Below, piece by piece: positions 37,201 to 46,407 of a DNA stretch of 64,000 bases. Numbering within the stretch: the stretch's first letter is position 1; each line of letters begins with the position of its first letter. Both the position numbers and the translations under genes were made by a program. This DNA comes from Paralvinella palmiformis (taxonomy: Eukaryota; Annelida; Polychaeta; Terebellida; Alvinellidae), in contig JAODUP010000041.1 in NCBI GenBank assembly GCA_025642065.1, positions 1,379,001 through 1,443,000 on the forward strand. Direction: 5' to 3'. Below the pieces are notes generated by a model, which searched no databases, was not told the origin of the DNA, and was given only the letters and a program-made list of their open reading frames with translations.

Positions 37201-40200
37201 GAGTTTAGTTTTTTAGATGATGGATACAGTGATAAAGGTTTTAATATTAAGTCGGTGGCTATGCGGAATGGGAGTTACTATTACCGAAAGGTGAGTTGAC
37301 AATGAAATTCCAACCTGTCATCAAAATATTGACTAATATGGCAGCTTCAGATTTTCTTGTGATGAAACTAACACCATACATGATATTAAAATACATTATT
37401 CTAAAATATTTATTTTAAAGATTGCCAGTTACAACAGCAAAAGAGGTTTAAATTGGGCTGTATTTGAACCTAGATGGAATTCAACTTGTGATGGCTTGTG
37501 CTACGAATGTGAGAGCATAACTTCTTCTAGCGAACATCACGTTACTATCAGCACGCCATCCAGTGCAAACATCATGGCATTCATGCCAATTCATAAAGCT
37601 TCGAAAGAGGATCCATTGGACTGCGGAGAAATTGATCCCTACTATGGATTCTATAACATGTTGGCTTTCTTCTATGCGATTGATCGCATTAATAAAGTCC
37701 GAGATTTTAGCCTGCCCAGTACGATAAGATTGGGTGGCACTGTCGTAGACACATGTGACAATAGATTTACAATTGCTGAGAACGCCGTGGCATTACTGTC
37801 CAAAGACGAACGATATGCAGCAGAATTCGGCCGGCAGGAAAATTATATCGGATTTATGGCAATGAATAATGATGACGTAGATCTGCTTCGGGAACTGACT
37901 AAGATCAAACCATCAGTGATCATCAGCCCTTCTTTAATGTCATCGAGCCATTCTGATAATGACTCCTTTATTTTAAGAACAAAGGTTTCTGAGGAAGTGG
38001 AAGGACGAGCAATAGCCGAAATAGCGCACCGTATGTCGTGGGTCTATGTAGCCGTCATCAAGAGTCACGATTTTAGAACTGGAGCAGTTCAAGCGTTCTT
38101 AGAAGCTGCAAGAAATCACAGTGGAATATGTGTTGGCATCTTTCAAACAATGCCTTATCGATCAGGCTACGCTGATGCCCTTGATGTAGTGGATGCAGTG
38201 CAAAAGATCACTGGAATCAACGTCCTAATTCTTTTCACAAACCCATCAGACACTAGGTTCATACTACGAGCAGTAGCAGACCTGCAGCTGGACGTCAGAT
38301 TCACGTTCCTCGGAGGTACCGGCTGGGGAGATAACATTGAAGCAAGCAGTGGATTAATTCGTGTAGCCAGGGGGTCAATTGTGATCCAGTCACGCGTAGA
38401 AAGCATTGTTGGATTTGACTCTTACGTAACAAGCCTAACATTGAATGACCATGGCGTTATTCCTCAAGATTGGTTCGACGAGTTTTGGCAACGAACAAAA
38501 AGATGTCGTTTAGAGAATGCCACAAAGCCGTTGATTCAATTTCGCAAGAAATGCTCTTCAAATACACGTCTAACATCTGCCGACGTGTTACAGAACAATA
38601 ATGTGCTCTATACGATAATATCTACTCAGATTCTAGCTGTTGGTTTAAAGGGCGTTAGCGAGTGCAGCCATTTTCCAGCTGGGATCTCAGCTTGTCTTAG
38701 TTCATTACCGGATGGAGCTCGAAGACTTTATGAATCCACCAAAGCAGCATCTTGGAGGAATCAGATGGGTTTACTTAATGACGACAGCATACTGGATTTC
38801 GAATTTACTAATGGTTTTGGAAATTTGGGCTTTTCTGTAGGAAGTATTTACGATGACGGAAATTTCTTTAAGGTAAGTAAGACAAATCTTCCAATTAGCT
38901 ATTTTTTGCAACATTGACTATCTCCATTTGTTGAAATTTAACTGTCTTGACTTTTGTATACACAGATAGGATACTATTATGATGAAGACCTTACACTTGA
39001 TATTAATCAATATGAATCCAGACTTCGGTCCATGGATGCGAAGTTCAGAATGAGAAAATCCCAGTGTCCACATAATAAAATGTGCATCTGCGAACACCAG
39101 ACAGGACAAAATGGAAGTGTGATTAGATTGATAAGAAATGCCGACAATTCTCAAGCACTGCTATCTACTGCTTATTATTCGAACTTCTCCACATCGTGGG
39201 GATTAGCCTTCCTGGTACTCTCCGGGTCGGGCATAGCGGTGGCTTTGGTGATATTCATATATCTGCTCGCATCGTATCCGGACAGGGGCGGTACTTCGGT
39301 GCTTGGCTACCTGCTGCTTTTTGCGGTCATGCTAATATACGCCGTCAACTTCGCCTTCTTGCTTCATCCGGACCCCGTCATCTGCGACGTACGCAAATTC
39401 GGACTTGGCTTCGTGTATGCCCTGGCGTTTGCTTGTATGTTCCTGAAGGTAATGATCATATGGCAGCATGAAGGTGTGGACTGCCTGCCGGAGTACAGGA
39501 AATTTAAGCACCCAGCGAGTCTATTCTTTGTCGCTGTGGGGCTATCACTTGTGCAAGCAGCGATGGCCACAGAGTGGATTGTGTTGGCGCCGAGTGGCAC
39601 CGAAACGGTGTTCCTTAGAGACGGCAAGACGATCTCTGTCTGTATGCCACCGGCTCAACACTATCCGGAACTGGCCATGTCCTGTATTTATGTCATGCTG
39701 CTGATGTTTCTGACACTGGTCTTTTCGGGAGTGACGTTCTACAGTGAGGAAAACTGCAGAGAATCTCGCTGGATCATGACAGTGGCAGTCCTCAACATAG
39801 TTGTCTCGGTTTTATGGATAGCGTTCAGCTGTACAATGGACTACGCTGTCAGAGATAGGGTTACCATCGTGGCAAACTTGGTAAACGGTTCAATAACTTT
39901 GCTTCTTGTATTTATTAGAAAACTATATTTGTTGACGAAGTTTGTCAGGAAAGACAAGCTTGAAATGAAAACTTCCAGAGAGATTACGTTCATAAAAACC
40001 AAGGAACTGACCGACGACGGTGGGTGTCTATTATCCCCGTATTGTTAAACATATTTTATGGCTTATCCATCCATGTTATCTACATTGATCCACTTCCTGT
40101 GTTATTATGTTTGATGTTATTCTCCAAAAGTTTGTATTCGCCATTTTAGATATCCCCCGAGAGCCAGTAATGACCTTCATCAGTCCAAACAGAGGACACA

Positions 40201-40366
40201 ACATAGCGGAAAGCGTCCATTCCGGCAAGGGAAGTGAACGCTTCTACTTTGGAACAAATACACAATGTGAGTACTGCTGCTAATGATACAATGACGGAGA
40301 GCCTACAATAATCATATCGAAATTAGCACACACATATTTCTCGTTTCAGGGGATATGACCATGTAA
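29774..40366 (+). CDS. Receptor with five tandem Venus-flytrap modules and a class C 7TM domain (12 coding exons)
   Basis: Coding exons: 29775-30087, 30339-30461, 31268-31434, 31582-32478, 32579-34045, 34215-35609, 35728-35884, 36023-37290, 37421-38872, 38966-40019, 40150-40266, 40350-40366. Every junction is GT-AG and in frame. They total 8,427 bases, or 2,808 residues plus stop. A signal peptide (about 1-24, ending SVAYG) is followed by Venus-flytrap (VFT, ANF-receptor-like) modules at about 25-500, 501-989, 990-1454, 1455-1929 and 1930-2413, then a class C GPCR 7TM (about 2492-2734) and a short tail. Ordinary class C GPCRs (mGluR, CaSR, GABA-B) carry one VFT per chain. The ligand is unknown; the mGluR-like look of module 1 suggests an amino acid or similar small molecule, which is inference. 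The start follows the acceptor CTTATCCAG, so an upstream 5' UTR exon is expected. Confidence 0.88.
29775..32478 (+). CDS. Receptor module 1: signal peptide and first Venus-flytrap domain (exons 1-4)
   Basis: Residues 1-500. After the signal peptide comes IHIGVILPIRESGKDGSGCG, the usual opening strand and Cys loop of class C VFTs. Exon 3 encodes the lobe-1 region, whose SYADSSVYLND then YPYMLRTVPD strongly recalls the mGluR SYA-TS...LSD...RxxPSD block where the amino acid backbone is bound. Exon 4 holds the rest. This module alone is split by three internal introns (phases 1, 1 and 0). It ends FVEYHK at a phase-0 intron. Confidence 0.85.
30137..30250. repeat. (GATA)n-like microsatellite in receptor intron 1
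   Basis: Imperfect GATA/AATA tetranucleotide repeats. The Tyr/Ile/Leu-rich minus-strand ORFs here (30018-30333) are products of the repeat. Confidence 0.9.
32579..34045 (+). CDS. Receptor module 2: Cys linker and Venus-flytrap domain (exon 5)
   Basis: Residues 501-989 in one exon of 1,467 bases. It opens IGSY, then a linker with C535, C540 and C543. The VFT follows: GTIVIATTMAVHQSGEDALSCG, LAEAFIYILDQIN, and VLDDCESPEKA, which is the mGluR-like lobe-1 helix and the D-C-S disulphide region. The lobe-1 pocket segment reads LLSYRSANSLVLD followed by YKYIAEVVPD. Several NxS/T sites are present. Both ends are phase 0. Confidence 0.85.
34154..34204. repeat. (CA)n-(TA)n microsatellite next to the exon 6 acceptor
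   Basis: A CA run and then a TA run end only 10 bases before the acceptor of receptor module 3. The usual polypyrimidine tract is therefore short (TTTATTTCAG). Confidence 0.9.
34215..35609 (+). CDS. Receptor module 3: Cys linker and Venus-flytrap domain (exon 6)
   Basis: Residues 990-1454 in one exon of 1,395 bases. It opens IAEY with linker cysteines C1019, C1023 and C1026. The VFT starts NLILGAVLNVHEAGLGSFDC, then VQLAEAMRFALDKVND and LILDGCHSD. The part equivalent to the ligand-contact loops is diverged (SMVPEYHSEHLINAT region), so this module may be structural rather than ligand-binding. It is preceded by a CA/TA microsatellite close to its acceptor. Confidence 0.82.
35728..37290 (+). 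CDS. Receptor module 4: Cys linker and Venus-flytrap domain (exons 7-8)
   Basis: Residues 1455-1929. Exon 7 (157 bases) holds the linker with C1480, C1484 and C1487 and ends LIIG in phase 1. Exon 8 continues GLFNVHVGNVGMTCGKINVN, LLAEAFNFAIQYIN and SLDACQSPAKA, very mGluR-like. The acceptor at 35727 (CTCTGTCACAG) was chosen because the nearer upstream AG at 35707 gives an in-frame stop. It ends YYYRK at a phase-0 intron. Confidence 0.83.
37421..38872 (+). CDS. Receptor module 5: Cys linker and Venus-flytrap domain (exon 9)
   Basis: Residues 1930-2413 in one exon of 1,452 bases. It opens IASY with linker cysteines C1952, C1956 and C1959. The VFT has ANIMAFMPIHKASKEDPLDC, MLAFFYAIDRIN, TVVDTCDNRF and a pocket-side segment IISPSLMSSSHSDNDSF. 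It ends NFFK at a phase-0 intron leading to the membrane domain exon. Confidence 0.83.
38966..40366 (+). CDS. Receptor membrane part: Cys linker, class C 7TM and tail (exons 10-12)
   Basis: Residues 2414-2808. The linker IGYY has C2447, C2453 and C2455. Seven hydrophobic helices follow at about 2492-2515, 2523-2546, 2556-2578, 2598-2620, 2649-2672, 2683-2704 and 2711-2734. C2553 (before TM3) and C2639 (loop 2) can form the standard class C disulphide. The TM2-TM4 features, with ICDVRKFGLGFVYALAFACM and SLVQAAMATEWIVL, resemble vertebrate GPRC5 and insect BOSS more than mGluR. Exon 11 ends at a good GTGAGT donor. Exon 12 adds four codons and TAA. If that intron is retained, the tail ends CEYCC instead of WDMTM. 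Confidence 0.82.
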
Positions 40367-40370
40367 GCAT

Positions 40371-40376
40371 AATAAA
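40371..40376 (+). terminator. AATAAA just after the receptor stop codon
   Basis: AATAAA starts five bases after TAA. A second AATAAA at 40528-40533 is a more usual distance from the stop and may be the one used. Confidence 0.35.
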
Positions 40377-40687
40377 TTTAAAAGAAGGCACTGTTCGTTT
40401 TCAACAGGATGTCGGCATCGAAGATAAGTGGCACACACTGAATTTGATTTTGAAGAGATGAGTGAATTAAACTGTACCAGAAAATTAATTAAGGGTTGCT
40501 GAATGAAGTTGTACAGATAATTACTGCAATAAATATCAGATCTCATAATACAGCTGAATGGGTGCTCTGACACAAACTGTTCGTATGCAATACAGACTTG
40601 TCTACCAACCTTTAAAACAAATACTGAACATCTGTAATCATTTTAATCTACCATTACCATACACGCCATTGTTGTATTAGATCAACC

Positions 40688-40693
40688 TTTATT
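40688..40693 (-). terminator. Possible minus-strand polyadenylation signal
   Basis: TTTATT on the plus strand gives AATAAA on the minus strand, about 530 bases beyond the stop of the candidate alternative last exon at 41227-41292. Confidence 0.35.
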
Positions 40694-41226
40694 AGTCAAA
40701 CTAGGAAAAAATGAAAAAAATACACATCTCATATTTTAATGTCATAGAACCATTTACCTACCGGAATTCCCAATCCGATTAAAGGTTAAGTTCTCACAAC
40801 AGTAATTAAATACAAACAATAGTGATAGAAATAGATTGACCAAACATAGCAAACAAAATCATTCACAATCCTTAAGCCCAAGATTTTAATTTTAAACCTT
40901 TCAAGAAAATATATTTACGTTCAGACAGAACTGCTCATAAAAATGATCGCTTGAGATCACCAGCACTGGATAAGGCTTACTGTATCTTATTCAGCACTTG
41001 TTTAACCTGTTTCTCCTATATCAACACAAATACAATAAAAACTAAATAAAATAAGGAAATGTATTATCCACAAGGTAGCTAGCTACCGGATGTACATCTA
41101 CACGTCCAGTAAATTCACCAAAGGTAAACAATCACAACACTTCAACATGAGTTAATACTGTACTGTTGGGATACTGCAGCTAAACTTATACAAAACAACA
41201 ACTGTTTGTGGTCAGTCAAGAATGAC

Positions 41227-41292
41227 TTAAGTGGATTGATTAACAAATCCAATAAGATCATCATAAATGTATTTCTGATTGAGCAATCTAAC
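41227..41292 (-). CDS. Candidate alternative terminal exon of the INPP5K gene
   Basis: Follows a very strong acceptor on the minus strand (TGTGTTTTTTCAG). In phase 0 it encodes VRLLNQKYIYDDLIGFVNQS, T and a TAA. INPP5K exon 11 ends in phase 0 within the last SKICH strand (GYSEIFQ), so this exon could replace exon 12 in frame. It could instead be the last exon of another transcript. The support is splice signal, frame and protein-like composition only. Confidence 0.4.
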   Translation of the reverse strand, partial: VRLLNQKYIYDDLIGFVNQST

Positions 41293-43832
41293 CTGAAAAA
41301 ACACAGACAAATATTTATGTTACATAGACGTCATGACGTGCCGTAGTTCACAAGTAATTTATTGGAAAATAGATTGGAAATTATTAAAATATTCCAATTA
41401 TCCTGTAAACGATTCCAGGTTCAATAATATTTTGATAGAGAAAAGAAAAACAAAGTTCAACTTCTGATATCTAATTGATCTGAACACACACACACACACA
41501 CACACACCCATCCAAAGAAAACACACCTTTGGTACTTACCAGCATAAACGTTTGGCACTAAGGTGATGCTAATAATCACAGCAAAAAAAAAAACATTTCT
41601 TAAGAACACACCAAATATTATAACACTACAAGCAGTAAGGGTGGTAGCATTAAGTTAGAAAAAAAAACAATATCTAATGATATAACAACAATATTGGGGA
41701 GTAATATAACAACAGCGCCATTTATATAGACAACACTTAGAGTGATAGTCAACAGAAGAACAGCCAGAGAAGGCATATATCTGAAGACAATATTTTATTA
41801 TTTGTTATACTCATATTATTTGTAATCACAATGAAAGCATCTGCTATTGTCTGTAATCTTAAAATAATCACCAATATCAAAATATAGAACCCTGTCAATA
41901 AATGTATACCTTTCATGAACACTAATAATATATTTAAATAAATTTGGCTAGTTTTTAAAATAAAGAATCTAGTGAATACCTACGGTCAGTAAACAAAGTT
42001 ATTTTACCAAACGTCCATTTATCTATATCAATGTATGTGTGTGCACATGAACACTCGGCAGTATGTATACATACATATACACAAGGATCGTGTGATACAC
42101 TATGATATGGATGCCAGCAAGAAAATGCCATGGGATACATTACACTTTTCACCGAAAAGAGGAATACTTTTCAGATTCTGTTTTTGGTTGAAATCTAACT
42201 TGTTGATGTCCTTCTGTTTGTTAGACGCTGGAATATTTCTCTTGTAGCTGCCATTTGAGAGATCCCCAGAATGTGGAGGACAAACTAATACACAAGAATA
42301 CATATTAACAGATAATTAATACAGGACAACACGAAAAAAAACATACTATCATCAGACTTTACACATGGTAAGAAATCACATTTCTTCTGAATTAGGCTAC
42401 ATACAATCACAAAACCAGTGCTAATGTTAATGATGACCAAGAGACAGAATCCATCATTGTCAAACTCGACATTTATGTAACACGTATGTCTCTTGAATCA
42501 TGTTTGCAAACATAACTATATTTCAATTCATGATAATTTATGAATACTGCTAATTCGAGACTGAACATGAGCATTAAAACTCACACATATTTATGTACCA
42601 TGACAGTGTGATGACATAGTATATGGAATCATATATACATCTATCAGTTTGTGTAGATATTCTATGATGCATATTCAAGTCATTCTAATGCGTTAATAAA
42701 ATAATTATTATTTACAATGTTTTGTTTATTACAGGTAAACATAATGATAATCACAACTTTTTAAAGTGGTCAACCCATGCCCAGCAGGTAAAACATGAAC
42801 AATACAAAAAGGAATGTCTTCATAGAAAAATAATTACGTTAACATTATGTTTTGTTAGTTAACACAATATGGCAGATAACAACAAATCTAGCACTCCTTC
42901 TGTGAGTATCTGATGATTGTTTTATCAGAACACATCAATCCATAAGTCAACATACATCACTCCATTGCATATTTCTATGAACTCAATATTCTAAATACTC
43001 AACATACTTACATACTAAAGTAAACACAAGTTGGTATAATCAACACTAATAATCAGAGCTAACTGCAGCACATTCACAGATCAGAGAATACTGATATGTG
43101 ATACAATAAATACAATAAATGTGGATATTACAAAACCTGCAATGGTGCCAATTATTTGCATCATCAAAATCAGTTCTGATAGTGATGTAGTCATGCTCTT
43201 ATTTCTACCATTGTTTGGTAATGATGAAAGTTAATTTAGTTAGCAGCATTAGGTAATATACATATTATCAATATATTTAGTTTGCCAGCATCAGTAGCTA
43301 TATTCTATAGGAAATATTCTTTGGGTGTTTCAGCTGAAGATCTTCTTGTTCTAGATTTTGGTTTGGTGCCGAGTTACCCCTGAAAATACAGATCTTTCAG
43401 AACTGTCATCATTGTTACATGTATATAATGTTTCAAATGTATCTAACCAGCAAACAATAGCTGTAATATGTTTGTATTGAGAAATTAGTCAAAATCATTT
43501 CATTTATGACAAATTTGTCGACAACTTTACTTGATATCGATGATCATATCATATCCATATGCAGTGCAGTTTAAACATCAATTTCAGAACAGCCACAATT
43601 AATTTAATCCCATTACTGATACAAGAACAACTTATTACAGTAATTCAATCCTTTGTGATATTTCATACTGCCAACTTTAACTACTGTTACATCTGGTTAT
43701 AACATCAATGACTTCCAGCAAATTCATTTAACTGGTAGACGTGAAGAAAATGCGATCGCGTCATCCCAATTCTTCAAAATCTAGTGTTTAACAATAAAAC
43801 AGTGTATTCATAATTTTACTAACAATTCTAGA

Positions 43833-44003
43833 TGGGTCTCTTTTGTGAACAAGGTAGGCTAAATGGGCCTAACAACCTCCAAAGGTAATGAGGCAAAGTG
43901 AAAGATGAAATACCCTTCTGGCATAGTTTGGAGGGGTATGAACCTAGGTGCTATAGATCTGTGGCCAACCGCACTACTAATTAGATCATGGAGGCACCCT
44001 ATC
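43833..44003 (-). mobile_element. SINE, family B, copy 2
   Basis: Shares AACAAGGTAGGCTAAATGGG, then AATGAGGCAAAGTGAAAGATG, with the copies at 24318 and 55019. Confidence 0.75.
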
Positions 44004-44157
44004 CATTCTTCAACACTTCTAACTAGATTTTGAGTGGTTCTTATTGACGTTTCACTGTTTGTTGAATGGCTTCTATTCTTTGCTAATTTGAACTAATCAG
44101 CAGTGTTAATTGATTGTAACTTACCTTCTTGAGCTACAATAAACCATTTACTTTCCA

Positions 44158-46370
44158 TCAAGTAGAGGAATCTATAGAAGAATCTGAAGATGTTTCCTCT
44201 TCCTCTGTAACAGTTATCTGTAGCAACAGAATCAAAGAGATATGAAAAATACTGCAGTAATCTATTTATATAAACAATCATTATTATATTTTAGTTAAAA
44301 AGTTGTCTAATAATAGTTACACTTAGTCAGACTTCACTTTTTTAATGATATAAAATATGAAGATAAAACTAGAAACTAAAATGGGAGTCACAAATGTCAA
44401 AAGATAAGTTTTGTTATTGGAATGTTATTTCAGTGAAGCTCTAAGGTCAAGCTATCTGATTCATTATTGACAAATACACAGTGATATAATGGATTTAGTA
44501 TATCCTCACTTGTTGTGCTAATATTATTTGCCATGTACATAGAACTCCACATGCGATTATTTAATAACCTTAATTTTCTAACATAAATTATTATTTAAAT
44601 AAAGACCTGGCTCTAAATAAATTAGTTTAACTAACAAAACTTTTAGCATTCATTAGCATTATATAAACATATTACAAAGATATTTTGTTGTGTGTTCTGA
44701 ATAGTTTTTTTAACTTTTGGTTCCAGTTTGCATTTTTTGCCCTCTTCTGTGTGTGTGTGTGTGTGTGTGTGTATGTCTCTGTGTGTGCATGAGAGAGTGT
44801 GTGTGTGTGCATGAGTATGTGCATGGGGGTGGGGGGGGGTTGAAGTCCTCGTTCTTTTACTGATGAGGAATAAATAAAACTATCATTCTGAAAACAAATA
44901 CTTGTTACTCTAGTCTACATGCTGATGCACAATTTGATGGGTCCTTATTTCAATGTATGATTTGTTATGATAACCTATTATATTATCATTACACACCCCA
45001 GTGGTTTGATATTATCAAATAATATGAATTATTATCAACTCATATACCTAAACTTAAAAAGGTATCATTCTGTACAAGAAGGGAAAAATTCATATTATTT
45101 AAGTACTAAACTATTAAAAACCTGAAAATAAACAACTGAATATGTCTAATAAAAGCTAAATAGAATAAAAATAAACTAAGAAAATAGAAAAAAAACATGG
45201 TTCTGTATTCCAACATCTCAGTTATCATTTTTGTGTCTCAGTAAGATTCCATACATCAGGCAATCCTCACAGTAGTAGTACACTGAGGAAAAATAAACAA
45301 AAACTAATAATTCTTAGTTACTGAACAAGTATTTGTGTATACGAACCTGAAATATTTCAGAGTAGCCTATGAAGCAGTCCCTTACGTAGCTGTAGTAACA
45401 AAGGCAGAAACTTCCTAGGAGTTCTCTGAAGTAGGTACAATCAAATTTGACTTGATAAAAAAGGCTGCCATCTCCAACAGTGTCACCATTGGTAGAAGCC
45501 CATACATAGGTCTTGTAATCGTATGGGTCTTTGAAGTTGTGCTGCACGTGTCAAACCAAGAACGAATTATTTTTCTATTATAGATTTTGGGGAAAATGAT
45601 GAAGTAACATTTAAATAAACCTTAGATTTCATCTTCTGATTTTATGATTTGTAAATATTATAGCAGATATTTGCAGCTATATGTGCTTTAATAAGATAAT
45701 AAATCAATAAGTCCACGATAGTGTCATCAACATGATGGGACTATGCCTAAAAATAATGTCAAGGTTTTGCCTGTAACGCATTATATGCAAGTAAATGTGA
45801 TACATATTATTTAACAAAAAAATTCTTTTTACCCATTTGTTTCTTGCACACTAAAATATGACAATTGGCTTTATTAATAAATGTAGAAGGCACAAGCTTA
45901 AAAACTTCCCTCTAAATGAACACACAAAAGGCATGACAAATAACCAATGTTAACCTGAAATTGTGACATGTTGAAAACTGACACATGTCAAAAACTCAGA
46001 AATAATGTAAACTCAGCGAGAACATCATGGTTTTCTGTAGAGGTGGATGAACCACATTAAACTTGATTTTATATAACTCCACAAGATTATTGCAAAACTA
46101 TGACCTACAATTAGGGATCTATCAACATAGGTTGATGTTCTTATGCAATGACATTTATTCAACAAAATGTTAAAACTAGACATATTTAGAAGGTGTCTCA
46201 ACTGAACTTACCCCACTGTAAAGCCCAATCCAGTCTCTGGAATGAACATTATAATCCTCAATTATACTGTAACAGACTGTTTGGTTCCTTGATTGCAACC
46301 AGATGTCCAGTGGCTCAAACATAACAGGAAGTTGTGGGGGATCAGATAACACCTAGAAAAAAAAGAGTTA

Positions 46371-46407
<37 letters not shown>

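Larger units (their letters stand above)
40377..44157. other. Convergent 3' flanks of the receptor and INPP5K genes
   Basis: No complete gene. It includes the candidate exon at 41227-41292, a (CA)n run (41485-41508) and a SINE family B copy (43833-44003). A possible 3' UTR exon of INPP5K starts at 43379 on the minus strand: acceptor TGTATTTTCAG at 43380, usable by the GTAAGT donor at 44124 after the INPP5K stop. A minus-strand ORF at 42100-42303 is polar but has no good splice context. Confidence 0.4.

Noticed and set aside
31552..38917. Reading the Venus-flytrap ORFs as separate genes
   Set aside because: Internal modules lack signal peptides and stops at their natural ends; each ends at a GT donor in phase 0 and the next begins at an AG acceptor in phase 0, so one transcript explains them all.
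42100..42303. Polar minus-strand ORF between the receptor and INPP5K 3' ends
   Set aside because: The acceptor is weak and its phase does not join either INPP5K exon 11 or the candidate exon at 41292; it could be 3' UTR.
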